Part shown: positions 1-8,391 of the stretch, piece after piece
How the letters are laid out: each line of letters starts with the position of its first letter
Numbering within the stretch: position 1 is the stretch's first letter
Assembly (NCBI GenBank): GCA_003450735.1
Contig: DMEZ01000014.1
Coordinates: 13,172 to 77,171, forward strand
DNA: 64,000 nt
Direction: 5' to 3'
Source of the DNA: Elusimicrobiota bacterium
GTDB lineage: Bacteria > Elusimicrobiota > Elusimicrobia > UBA1565
Notes under the pieces: model-generated
The model's database searches: none
Seen by the model: only the letters and a program-made list of their open reading frames with translations
Told to the model about the DNA's origin: nothing
Position numbers and translations under genes: made by a program

Positions 1-2
1 GC

Positions 3-410
3 CCGGAGCTGGACCTCTTCGGGCAGGACCTCCGGAGGATCGCGGACCAGCGGATCCGCAACTACGAGCGCATCCGCAGAGCCCTCTCGACGCGGGCCAA
101 GGCGCTGGGCATCACCCTGCTCCGGGGAAAGCCCGGCGGGGCCGTCCCCCAGACCTTCCCGATCCTGCTTCCGGACACGCGCCTGCGCGACCGGCTCTAT
201 TTCCAGCTGAACGCGGAAGGATACGGCGTGGTCAGCCTCTACCATGAGCTGGTCCAGGAGATCGACGCCTCCTTCGACGTCGAGCGGGACATCTCCGGCC
301 GCATCCTGAACCTCCCGGTGCATCAGGACGCCGGGGGCAGGGACCTCGACCGACTGCTCCAGAGGATGGCGGCCCTCATCCGGGATCATCGACGGGAGGT
401 GGGACGGTGA
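3..410 (+). CDS. DegT/DnrJ/EryC1-type PLP aminotransferase, C-terminal part (5' end outside window)
   Basis: Only the last 135 codons are present; the frame is open from the window edge. The C-terminal small domain of sugar aminotransferases is recognisable: a helix of the type RIRNYERIRRAL, a segment ending in FPILLP, a YGVVSLYHELV stretch, and the terminal LPVHQD signature followed by a closing helix. Such enzymes transfer an amino group from glutamate to a keto-sugar nucleotide. The PLP lysine lies outside the window. The stop codon overlaps the GTG start of the following NeuB-family gene, so it is probably part of the same operon. Family assignment is good; the substrate is unknown, although a nonulosonic acid precursor is plausible from the neighbours. 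Confidence 0.75.
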   Translation, partial: PELDLFGQDLRRIADQRIRNYERIRRALSTRAKALGITLLRGKPGGAVPQTFPILLPDTRLRDRLYFQLNAEGYGVVSLYHELVQEIDASFDVERDISGRILNLPVHQDAGGRDLDRLLQRMAALIRDHRREVGR

Positions 411-1411
411 GAAAAATCTTCATCATCGCAGAAGCCGGGATCAACCACAACGGGGACCTCGGCAGGGCGCTCGAGATGGTCGACGCCGCCGCCCGCAGCG
501 GCGCGGACGCCGTGAAGTTCCAGACCTTCAAGGCGGAGAAGGTCATCAGCCGGTTCGCTCCCAAGGCGGAGTACCAGCTGAAGACGACCGACGCCCGGGA
601 GTCCCAGCTCGAGATGGCCCGAAAGCTGGAGCTGGACTTCGCGGCCTTCACCCAGCTCCACCACCGCTGCCGCGAGAGGCGCATCCAGTTCCTCTCGACG
701 GCCTTCGACTCCGAGAGCATCGATTTCCTCGCGGGTCTCGGCCTGAAGACGATGAAAATCCCCTCCGGGGAGATCACCCATTTGCCCTATCTGCGGAAGA
801 TGGGCGGCCTGGGCGGGAAGCTCATCGTCTCCACCGGCATGGCCGACCTCCGGGAGGTGGAAGCCGCGCTCGACGTCCTGCTGGGGGCCGGGATGCGGAA
901 GGCCGACATCACGCTCCTGCACTGCAACACGGAGTACCCCACGCAGATGGAGGACGTGAACCTCCGGGCGATGCTCACGCTTCAGAAGGCCTTCGGGGTC
1001 GACGTGGGCTATTCCGACCACACCCCCGGGATCGAGGTGGCCGTCGCCGCCGCCGCCCTCGGAGCCGTGGTCCTCGAGAAGCACTTCACCCTCGACAAGG
1101 CCCTGGAGGGGCCGGACCATCGGGCCTCCCTCGCCCCCTCCGAGCTCGACGCCCTGGTGAAGGCCGTCCGGAACATCGAGAAGGCGCTGGGCGACGGGGT
1201 CAAGAAGGCGTCCCCGTCGGAGAGCCGCAACAAGCCCATCGCCCGGCGGAGCATCGTCGCCGCGAGGGCGATCCGCAGGGGAGAAGCCCTCACGGAGGAG
1301 AACCTCGCCGCGAAGCGGCCGGGGACGGGCGTCAGCCCCATGGAGTGGGACCGGGCGCTCGGCTCCCTCGCCGTACGGGACTTCGCGGCCGACGAGCTCA
1401 TCGAGCTATGA
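407..1411 (+). CDS. legI: N-acetylneuraminate / N,N'-diacetyllegionaminate synthase family (NeuB/LegI-like)
   Basis: The protein has 334 residues, the normal NeuB length. The family condenses phosphoenolpyruvate with a free N-acetyl-hexosamine to give a nine-carbon keto-sugar acid. Visible signatures are AEAGINHNG at residues 8-16, KFQTF at 37-41, STGM, an SDHTPG segment near 203 and EGPDH near 234 (metal/substrate region). The C-terminal ~60 residues form the SAF antifreeze-like domain, with the RRSIVAAR and GEALTEENLAAKRPG blocks. Start GTG 407 overlaps the upstream stop; the next gene begins at 1408 in an ATGA overlap. Proximity to LegG-, PtmE-, LegC- and LegB-like genes favours legionaminate over sialate, but that choice is inference. 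Confidence 0.88.
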   Translation: MRKIFIIAEAGINHNGDLGRALEMVDAAARSGADAVKFQTFKAEKVISRFAPKAEYQLKTTDARESQLEMARKLELDFAAFTQLHHRCRERRIQFLSTAFDSESIDFLAGLGLKTMKIPSGEITHLPYLRKMGGLGGKLIVSTGMADLREVEAALDVLLGAGMRKADITLLHCNTEYPTQMEDVNLRAMLTLQKAFGVDVGYSDHTPGIEVAVAAAALGAVVLEKHFTLDKALEGPDHRASLAPSELDALVKAVRNIEKALGDGVKKASPSESRNKPIARRSIVAARAIRRGEALTEENLAAKRPGTGVSPMEWDRALGSLAVRDFAADELIEL

Positions 1412-2586
1412 AGCGCAGGATCTGCGTCGTCACCGGTTCCAGGGCCGAATACGGCGTCCTCTCGAACATCCTGAGGGTGATCCGCCGCTCGAAGCGCCTC
1501 GAACTGCGCCTGGTCGTCACCGGGATGCACCTCTCCAAGGAATTCGGCCACACGGTCGATGAGATCGTCGCCGACGGCATCCCGATCGCAGAACGCGTCG
1601 AGAGCCAGCTCTCCTCCGACGGCACCTCGGCCGTGGCAAAATCGATGGGCCTGGGGATCATCGGCCTCGCGGACTGCTTCACCCGCTTGAAGCCGGACCT
1701 CTTGCTGCTGACCGGCGATCGCTACGAGATCTTCGCGGCGGCCGCCGCCGCGACGGTCTTGAACCTGCCGATCGCGCACGTCTCGGGCGGCGAGCTCACC
1801 GAGGGCGCCATCGACGAGCAGCTGCGCCACGCGATCACCAAGATGAGCCACATCCATTTCGTGTCCCTCGAAGAGAACGCCGCGCGCGTACGGCAGATGG
1901 GCGAGGAGTCCTGGCGGGTCCACGTGATCGGGGGGCCCTGGATCGACAACATCCGCAGGATGAAGCGTCTGAGCCGGGCGCGGCTCAGGAAAACCCTCGG
2001 GGCGCGGCTCTCGCGCCCCACGATCCTCGTCACCTACCATCCGGTGACTTTGCAGCTCGGCGAGACCGCCCGGCATGTCCGGAACCTGCTCGCGGCCCTG
2101 GCCGAAGTCGACGCCGAGATCCTCTTCACCTACCCGAACGCCGACGCGGGAGGCCGCGTCATCATCTCCGCCATCGAGGGCTTCGCGCGGGCGCATCCCA
2201 ACGCGAAGGTCTTCAAGTCCCTGGGCTCCCTCCTCTACCTCAATCTGCTCTCGGTGGTCGACCTGATGGTCGGCAACTCCTCGAGCGGGGTCGTGGAGAC
2301 CCAGAGCTTCCGTCTGCCGGTGGTCAACATCGGGAATCGGCAGGCCGGACGCCTGATCGCCGATAACGTCCTCTGCGTCCGGGAGGAGAAGGCGGACATC
2401 CTGCGCGGCATCCGCAAAGGCCTCGACGAGGACTTCCGCCGCGGCCTCGCCGGCATGAAGAACCCCTACGGGCGGGGCGGCGCCGCCGAGAGGATCGAGA
2501 GGATCTTGGCGCGGGTCGACCTCGGCCCGAAACTCCTGAAGAAGCGGTTCGCGCCCGCGAGCGGGCGCCCGCAAGGGCGGCCATGA
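1408..2586 (+). CDS. legG: UDP-N-acetylhexosamine 2-epimerase (hydrolysing), NeuC/LegG-like
   Basis: A 392-residue member of the epimerase-2 family. These enzymes invert C2 and release UDP or GDP, giving the free ManNAc-type sugar used by NeuB. Visible are the N-terminal VVTGSRAEYG segment, GDRYE at about 103-107, HVSGGELTEGAID at about 123-135, and GNSSSG near 289 in the nucleotide-binding half. Length and motifs match NeuC/LegG rather than the non-hydrolysing WecB. ATG 1408 overlaps the NeuB stop and the stop overlaps the next ATG at 2583, so translation is probably coupled. The product would feed the NeuB-like enzyme directly upstream. Which C4/C6 modifications its substrate carries cannot be read from the sequence. 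Confidence 0.87.
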   Translation: MKRRICVVTGSRAEYGVLSNILRVIRRSKRLELRLVVTGMHLSKEFGHTVDEIVADGIPIAERVESQLSSDGTSAVAKSMGLGIIGLADCFTRLKPDLLLLTGDRYEIFAAAAAATVLNLPIAHVSGGELTEGAIDEQLRHAITKMSHIHFVSLEENAARVRQMGEESWRVHVIGGPWIDNIRRMKRLSRARLRKTLGARLSRPTILVTYHPVTLQLGETARHVRNLLAALAEVDAEILFTYPNADAGGRVIISAIEGFARAHPNAKVFKSLGSLLYLNLLSVVDLMVGNSSSGVVETQSFRLPVVNIGNRQAGRLIADNVLCVREEKADILRGIRKGLDEDFRRGLAGMKNPYGRGGAAERIERILARVDLGPKLLKKRFAPASGRPQGRP

Positions 2587-4193
2587 AGGTCCTGTTCATC
2601 TACCCGCCCGTCACCCGGCCCAAGGATTTCTCCGCCAAGGCCGTGCGCGTGAGCGTCTTCTTCCCCATGGGCATCGCCTACCTCCTGGCGGTGCTGGAGC
2701 GCGCGGGCGGCCACGAGACGGCGGCTTTCGACGCGCTCAGCGAAGGGGACATCGACGAGGGACGGCCGATGGACGGCGGGGAGCGGCTGCGCTACGGCCT
2801 CTCCGACGAGGCGATCGCCCGGAAGATCGCGGATTTCGCCCCGGATGTGGTCGGCGTCGCCTGCCTCTTCTCCGCCATGCAGTGGGACGCGGAGAACGTC
2901 TGCCGCCTCGTGAAGCGGGCCGCGCCCGCCGCCCGGACCGTCCTCGGCGGCGCCCACGCCGGCTGCATGGCGGAGGAGATCCTCCGCGAGGAGCCGGCGG
3001 CGGACTTCGTGCTCTTGGGCGAGGCCGAGGAATCCTTCCCCGCCCTGCTGGCCGCGCTGAAGAGCGGCGGCAGCTTCTCGAAGCTCGACGGGATCGCCTA
3101 CCGCGCCGACGGCGGCGTCCGCCTCGCGCCCAAGACGCGCTACATCTCGGACATCGACGCCATCCCTTTCCCGGCCCGCCATCGCTTCGACATGACGCGC
3201 TACTTCACCAGCGCCAAATCCCACGGCTTCTTCAGGAACGCCCCCTTCACCCAGATGATCACGTCGCGGGGTTGCCCCTACAAGTGCGCGTTCTGCGCGC
3301 TCGACGCGCACTGGGGCAGCCGCCAGAGGCTCCGCAGCGCCGGGAACGTCCTGGCCGAGATCGAGCTCCTGGTCGAACGCTACGGGATCCGGGAGCTCCA
3401 CTTCGAGGACGACAACCTCACCGCGGACAAGAAGCGCGCCCTCGAGCTCTTCGAGGGGATGACGCAGCGGGGCTTCCACCTCAGCTGGCATGTCCCCAGC
3501 GGCATGGCGGTCAACACGCTCGACGAGCGTCTCCTCGAGAAGATGCGGGAGTCCGGCTGCTACTCCGTCACCCTGGCCATCGAGAGCGGAGACCCGGAGG
3601 TCGTGCGCAAGCTCATGAACAAGCCCGTCGACTTCAAGCGCGTGCCGGGCCTGGTCAAGAAGATCCGCGCGCTGGGCATGGACGTCCGCGGCTTCTTCAT
3701 GATCGGCTACCCTGGGGAGACCCGGGACACGATCCGGCGCACGATCGAATACGCCAAGGAACTCGAGCTCGATTGGTCCTATTTCTCGATCACCTCCCCC
3801 ATCCCGAAGACCGCGATGTACCGGACCTGCATCGAGAAGGGCTACATCAAGGAGGGGGATTTCGACCCGATCCGCAGCTTCCACCGCAGCATCATCCGCA
3901 CCCCGGAATTCACCCCGGAACTCCTCCGCGAGATCCGGGAGGAGGCCATCATCGACGTCTGCTTCCGCAACAACCCGAACCTGCTGAAGTACGACCTCGA
4001 CCGCGCCATCGCCGACTTCTCGAGCGTGGTCAACCATTACCCTCATTTCGATTTCGCGAACTTCTACCTGGGCGAAGCCTACCGGAAGAAGGGCGACATC
4101 CCCCGCGCGGTCGAGTCCTATCAGAACACGCTGAAGGCGAACCCGGCGCACGCGGAGGCCCGCCGCCGGCTGCAGGAGCTCCATCATGACTGA
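2583..4193 (+). CDS. B12-binding radical SAM protein with C-terminal TPR
   Basis: A 536-residue protein. An N-terminal cobalamin-binding Rossmann-type region (about residues 1-150, with VVGVACLFSA and VLGGAHAG) is followed by a radical SAM core whose iron-sulfur ligands are C231, C235 and C238 in RGCPYKCAFC. The last ~70 residues form TPR-like helices (FANFYLGEAYRKKGD). Class B members of this superfamily methylate or rearrange unactivated carbons, and several act on sugars or lipids. Embedded with 4-nt and 8-nt overlaps between the epimerase and the FAD/NeuB fusion gene, it may modify the same glycan. A TPR tail is an uncommon addition and may dock a partner. The substrate is unknown. Confidence 0.8.
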   Translation: MKVLFIYPPVTRPKDFSAKAVRVSVFFPMGIAYLLAVLERAGGHETAAFDALSEGDIDEGRPMDGGERLRYGLSDEAIARKIADFAPDVVGVACLFSAMQWDAENVCRLVKRAAPAARTVLGGAHAGCMAEEILREEPAADFVLLGEAEESFPALLAALKSGGSFSKLDGIAYRADGGVRLAPKTRYISDIDAIPFPARHRFDMTRYFTSAKSHGFFRNAPFTQMITSRGCPYKCAFCALDAHWGSRQRLRSAGNVLAEIELLVERYGIRELHFEDDNLTADKKRALELFEGMTQRGFHLSWHVPSGMAVNTLDERLLEKMRESGCYSVTLAIESGDPEVVRKLMNKPVDFKRVPGLVKKIRALGMDVRGFFMIGYPGETRDTIRRTIEYAKELELDWSYFSITSPIPKTAMYRTCIEKGYIKEGDFDPIRSFHRSIIRTPEFTPELLREIREEAIIDVCFRNNPNLLKYDLDRAIADFSSVVNHYPHFDFANFYLGEAYRKKGDIPRAVESYQNTLKANPAHAEARRRLQELHHD

Positions 4194-6579
4194 GGACAGG
4201 AAGCGGGCACTCATCCTGGGCGCGGGCCCGGTCGGGCTGGTCAGCGCCTGGAAGCTCCTCGAGAGCGGCTGGGACGTGGAGGTCTTCGAGAAGGACCGGA
4301 GCGTCGGCGGCCTCTGCAAGACCTGGCGGTGGGGGGATTTCCTCGTCGACACAGGCCCCCACATCTTCCACACCCCGGACGAGAACCTCGCCCGCTTCTG
4401 GGAGAAGGAGTTCGGCGGACTCTTCCTCAAGGGCGATTTCTGGTGCAAGAACGTGCAGGGGGAGGATTTCAAGGCCTACTGGGATTATCCCCTTTCCTGG
4501 GAGAGCATCTCCCGCTACCCCCGCGAGCTCAAGGACCGGATCCTGTCCGAACTGAAGACCCCGGACGTCGAGGGCAAAGCCCGCGCGAAGAGCTACAAGG
4601 AGTACATGAGGGCCCAGGTCGGCGAGACCCTGCGCGGGATGTTCTTCGAAAGGTACCCCGAGAAGATCTGGGGCATCTCCACCGATGAGATGACCCCGGA
4701 CTGGGCGCCGCGCAGGATCGAGTTCCGCCAGAAAGTCACGCCCTTCTACCACAAGCAATGGAATGCCGTCGGGAAGCGCGGGACAGGCTGTCTCTTCGAG
4801 GAGATCCGGACGAGGATCCTGCGCCTGGGAGGACGCATCCGGACGGGCTGGGAAGTCCGCGGGCTCAAGACCCAAGGCCGCCAGATCCGGGGGATCCACT
4901 TCGCCAACGGCAAGTCCGTCAAGTCGGCCGGAGAGGACGTGATCATCTCGAGCCTTCCGATCACCGCCCTGGCCGGGATGCTGGGCTACCGCAGCCGCCT
5001 GCGCTTCCGCGGGGTCCGGACGGTCTACCTGGCCTACGACCTGGAGTCGATCCTCCCCAAGGACATCCACTGGTTCTACTACGATTCGCCCCAGATCCTG
5101 TTCCATCGGATCACGGAGCCCAAGAAGCTCTCCCCCTTCCTGGCGCCCAAGCGCAAGACCTACCTGACCGCCGAGATCACCTGCAGCCCGGGCGACGCCG
5201 TCCATGGGATGGACGCCGCGGAACTCATCCGCAGGACGGCCGCGCAGGTCGAGAGGGTGGGGCTGGCGCCGGCGCGCCGGATGACCGCCGGCGACGTCCG
5301 CACGGAGGAGTTCGTCTACCCCCTGCAGTACCGGGGCTACCAGGAGGAACTCGCGAAGACCCGCTCGGCGGTCTCGCGGTTCCAGCAGATCTATTCCCTG
5401 GGGACCGGGGGCGAGTTCCACTACTCGGACCTGCAGGTGATCTTCCACAAGGTCTTCGATACCGTGGCGGTCCTGACGGGCAAGGACTCCTCCTTCACCC
5501 AGACCATTCGCCAGACCCCCCGCTGCCGCCCCAACCGCCATGTGAGCCTCCATGGCCGGACGATCGGCGAAGGCCAGCGGTGCTACGTGATCGCCGAAGC
5601 GGGCCTCAACCACAACGGAAGCCTCCAGATCGCCAAGCAGCTGGTGGACGCCGCCAAGCGCGCCGGCTGCGACGCCGTCAAGTTCCAGACCTTCCGCGCC
5701 TCCAGCCGGATCTCCAAGAAGGTCAAGGCCGTGCGCTACGCCGAGACGATCATCGGCACGGAGGAGACCCTCTACGAGATGTTTGACCGCCTGGCGATGA
5801 GCCCCGGCGACCAGAAGACACTCTTCCAGTACGCCCGCTCGGCCGGCATCGAGATCTTCTCCACCCCCTTCGACCTCGCCAGCGTCGACGCCCTGGAATC
5901 ACTGGGGGCGGGCCTCTACAAGATCGCCTCCATGGACCTGGTGAACCTGCCCCTCATCGAGCGCGCCGCGAAGACGGGCAAGCCCATCCTGCTCTCGACC
6001 GGGATGTCGACCCTCGGACAGATCGAGGAGGCGGTGGAGACGGTGATCCGCGCCGGCAACCCGAATCTGATCCTCCTGCACTGCAACTCCTCCTACCCGG
6101 CCGCGCTGGAGGAGATGAACCTCAACGCCATGGAGACGCTCCGCAAGTGCTTCTCGGTGCCGGTCGGCCTCTCGGACCACACCATCGGGCTCTTCGTCTC
6201 GCAGATCGCCATCGCCCGCGGCGCCGACCTCATCGAGCGGCACCTGACCCTGGACCGCACCCTCGAGGGCCCCGACCACATCCTCTCGTCGGAGCCCGCG
6301 GAATTCGCCGAGCTCGTCGAGATGACCCGGAAGGTCCCCTTGATCCTCGGCGACGGGGTCAAGAGGATCCAGCCCAGCGAGTACGACACCCTGAACCAGC
6401 AGCGCAAGAGCCTCTACGCGGCGCGGCTCATACGGAAGGGCGAGACCCTGACCCGGGACAACCTGGCGATCAAGGGCCCCGGAGGGGGCCTTCTGCCCCG
6501 CTATCTCGAGGTCGTGGTCGGCAGGAAGGCGCAGAGGACGATCCCCGAGGACCACCCCGTCACCTGGGACGACATCTAA
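4186..6579 (+). CDS. FAD-dependent oxidoreductase fused to NeuB-family synthase
   Basis: A 797-residue open frame with two complete domains. Residues 1-~445 resemble NAD(P)/FAD amine-oxidase or UDP-galactopyranose-mutase-like proteins: an ILGAGPVGLVSAWKLL dinucleotide fold at about 9-24, an acidic residue and RSVGGLCKT, then DTGPHIFHTPDE. Residues ~452-797 are a whole NeuB: RTIGEGQ, YVIAEAGLNHNG from 467, DAVKFQTF, STGMSTL, SDHTIG, EGPDH, and a SAF tail (KSLYAARLIRKGETLTRDNLAIKGPG). The reading frame crosses the junction (about 5520-5580) without a stop. No ribosome-binding site precedes the only nearby in-frame GTG (5541), so a single polypeptide is the simplest reading. It is the second NeuB in the operon. 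The oxidoreductase could act on the keto-sugar acid or its precursor; this is inference. Confidence 0.82.
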   Translation: MTEDRKRALILGAGPVGLVSAWKLLESGWDVEVFEKDRSVGGLCKTWRWGDFLVDTGPHIFHTPDENLARFWEKEFGGLFLKGDFWCKNVQGEDFKAYWDYPLSWESISRYPRELKDRILSELKTPDVEGKARAKSYKEYMRAQVGETLRGMFFERYPEKIWGISTDEMTPDWAPRRIEFRQKVTPFYHKQWNAVGKRGTGCLFEEIRTRILRLGGRIRTGWEVRGLKTQGRQIRGIHFANGKSVKSAGEDVIISSLPITALAGMLGYRSRLRFRGVRTVYLAYDLESILPKDIHWFYYDSPQILFHRITEPKKLSPFLAPKRKTYLTAEITCSPGDAVHGMDAAELIRRTAAQVERVGLAPARRMTAGDVRTEEFVYPLQYRGYQEELAKTRSAVSRFQQIYSLGTGGEFHYSDLQVIFHKVFDTVAVLTGKDSSFTQTIRQTPRCRPNRHVSLHGRTIGEGQRCYVIAEAGLNHNGSLQIAKQLVDAAKRAGCDAVKFQTFRASSRISKKVKAVRYAETIIGTEETLYEMFDRLAMSPGDQKTLFQYARSAGIEIFSTPFDLASVDALESLGAGLYKIASMDLVNLPLIERAAKTGKPILLSTGMSTLGQIEEAVETVIRAGNPNLILLHCNSSYPAALEEMNLNAMETLRKCFSVPVGLSDHTIGLFVSQIAIARGADLIERHLTLDRTLEGPDHILSSEPAEFAELVEMTRKVPLILGDGVKRIQPSEYDTLNQQRKSLYAARLIRKGETLTRDNLAIKGPGGGLLPRYLEVVVGRKAQRTIPEDHPVTWDDI

Positions 6580-6580
6580 G

Positions 6581-7636
6581 ATGAACGCCCCCCTGAAGGC
6601 CGCACGCCTCGCCCGAACGGTCGCCGCCCTCGCGAAGAAGAGGCGCAAGGCCTCGGGCTTCTGCATCGGCAACACCGCCAAGATTGACTCGCAGAGCCTC
6701 TACTTCACCCCCCTTCGGGATACGAACCTCATGGTGGTGGCGGGGGTGATCGTCTACAGCGAGGCCCAGGCGGTCCAGATCGCCCGAGCGGTGGACGGGA
6801 AGGTGGATCGCGTACTGGTGGACGCCGAGAAGAAGATCCCGGACGAGCTCTCCATGAGGGGAGACACCGCCAACGTGGAGCGCGCCGTCCGCGAGACCCT
6901 GAAGAGGTCGGCTTTGTGGATCTACAAGGGCAACGACCTTTCCGTCGAGGCCGTCGACTGCCTTTTGACCCAGCTGACCAAGAGCTCGGTCCGGGGGATC
7001 GGCGGCAAGAAGGCGGCCATCCTGGGAGCGGGCAACCTCGGCTCGAAGCTGGCGCTGAAGCTGGTGGAACGGGGCGCCAGCGTCGCCATCACCCGGCGCG
7101 ACGTCAGGAAGCTCCGCCTGATCACCGAAGCCCTCAACTGCATCAAGCCCGCCTACACTACCGCGAAGGTCCAGGGCCTCACGGACAACCGGGCCGCCGC
7201 CGCGAATGCGGATATCCTGATCGGCACCACCAACGGCAAACCGGTCATCACCGCGCAGATGGTACGGGACCTGGCTCCCGGCGCCTTCATCGTCGACGTC
7301 GGCAAGGGCGTCTTCTTCCCCTCGGCCCTCCGGGAGGCCGAGCGGATCGGCATCCCCATCCACCGGCTTGACATCACGGCGGCTTTCGAGGGGCTCATCA
7401 ACGAGCTCTTCGCGATCGAGCGCATCGTCGAACGGCGCCAGGGGCGCAAATTCTGGCGGGGCGAGTCCATCGTGTCCGGAGGCCTGCTGGGGAGGCGGGA
7501 CGAGGTCGTCGTCGACAACATCCATCGCCCCAGGGTCGTCTACGGGATCGCCGACGGCCGGGGGGACTTCCTCCGGACGCTGTCCCCGAAGCAGCTCGCC
7601 CGGCTGCGCCGCATCCAGGAGATCGTCAAAGCATGA
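6581..7636 (+). CDS. Rossmann-fold NAD(P)-binding protein of unknown function
   Basis: A 351-residue protein whose centre carries a clear dinucleotide-binding glycine motif, ILGAGNLGSKLALKL (residues about 147-161), preceded by ~130 residues that could be a substrate domain and followed by IGTTNGKPVI and VDVGKG blocks. The arrangement recalls shikimate-dehydrogenase-like or ornithine-cyclodeaminase-like folds, with an N-terminal catalytic and a C-terminal nucleotide domain, but I do not recognise a defined family. The start is one base after the fusion gene's stop and the end overlaps the next ATG, so it belongs to the operon. A redox or eliminating role in keto-sugar formation is plausible but unproven. 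Confidence 0.65.
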   Translation: MNAPLKAARLARTVAALAKKRRKASGFCIGNTAKIDSQSLYFTPLRDTNLMVVAGVIVYSEAQAVQIARAVDGKVDRVLVDAEKKIPDELSMRGDTANVERAVRETLKRSALWIYKGNDLSVEAVDCLLTQLTKSSVRGIGGKKAAILGAGNLGSKLALKLVERGASVAITRRDVRKLRLITEALNCIKPAYTTAKVQGLTDNRAAAANADILIGTTNGKPVITAQMVRDLAPGAFIVDVGKGVFFPSALREAERIGIPIHRLDITAAFEGLINELFAIERIVERRQGRKFWRGESIVSGGLLGRRDEVVVDNIHRPRVVYGIADGRGDFLRTLSPKQLARLRRIQEIVKA

Positions 7637-8391
7637 GCCAGATCAAGAACATCGACGTGATCGTCGAAGCGCGGATGACGTCCACCCGCCTTCCCGGGAA
7701 GGTGCTGCTCCCCGGCGCGGGCAAGCCGATGCTGGCGCACATGATCGAGCGCCTGAAGAGGATCCCCGAGGTCACACGGGTCATCGTCGCCACCACCGAG
7801 AATAAGTCCGACGACGCGATCGCCGTCCTGGCTCGGGAGATGGGCGCCGGCTGCTTCCGAGGCTCCGAAGAGGACGTCCTCGGCCGGGTGGTCTTGGCCG
7901 CGCAGCGCTTCAAGACCGACCTCATCGTCGAGATCACGGGGGACGACCCCCTGGCGGACCCCGGGATCTCCTCCTCGGTGATCCGGACCTTCCTGGAGCA
8001 CGCCGGCGAGGTCGACTACGTCGCCAACGATCTCGAGGAGACCTTCCCCATCGGGTTCAACACCCGCGCCTTCCCGCGGGAACTGCTGGAGCGCGTGGAG
8101 CGCAAGACCTCCCACCCCGTCGACCGGGAGCACGTCGTCAACTACTTCTGCAAGCACCCCGCCGAATTCCGCCTGCGCAACGTGGCCGCGGAGGGGCCGC
8201 TGCGGCGCACCGACATCCGCCTGACCCTGGACACCCGGGAGGATTATGAGGTCATCCGCTCCACCTTCTCGGCCCTCTACCCCCAGGACCCCGCCTTCAC
8301 CGCGGCGGATATCATCGCCTACTTGGACGCCCACCCTGCGGTGCGGGACATGAACAAGGCCGTCCAGCAGCGCACCTACACCTATGACTAG
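7633..8391 (+). CDS. SpsF-like cytidylyltransferase (CMP-sugar-acid synthetase candidate)
   Basis: A 252-residue member of the CTP-transferase_3 / SpsF family. Near the N terminus it has VIVEARMTSTRLPGKVL, then VATTENKSDD, and EITGDDPLADP holding the metal-binding acidic residues; DIRLTLDTREDYEVI lies near the C terminus. Members transfer CMP to sugar acids or related groups in spore-coat and surface-polysaccharide loci. Located after two NeuB domains, it is the best local candidate for activating the nonulosonic acid to its CMP form. It overlaps the preceding stop (ATGA) and the following start. It is shorter and more divergent than classical NeuA/LegF, so the function is inferred from family and context. 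Confidence 0.75.
   Translation: MSQIKNIDVIVEARMTSTRLPGKVLLPGAGKPMLAHMIERLKRIPEVTRVIVATTENKSDDAIAVLAREMGAGCFRGSEEDVLGRVVLAAQRFKTDLIVEITGDDPLADPGISSSVIRTFLEHAGEVDYVANDLEETFPIGFNTRAFPRELLERVERKTSHPVDREHVVNYFCKHPAEFRLRNVAAEGPLRRTDIRLTLDTREDYEVIRSTFSALYPQDPAFTAADIIAYLDAHPAVRDMNKAVQQRTYTYD

Noticed and set aside
5541..5600. Internal start making NeuB a separate protein
   Set aside because: Only an in-frame GTG without SD is present and the frame is continuous through the oxidoreductase; a fusion is the simpler reading, although re-initiation cannot be fully excluded.
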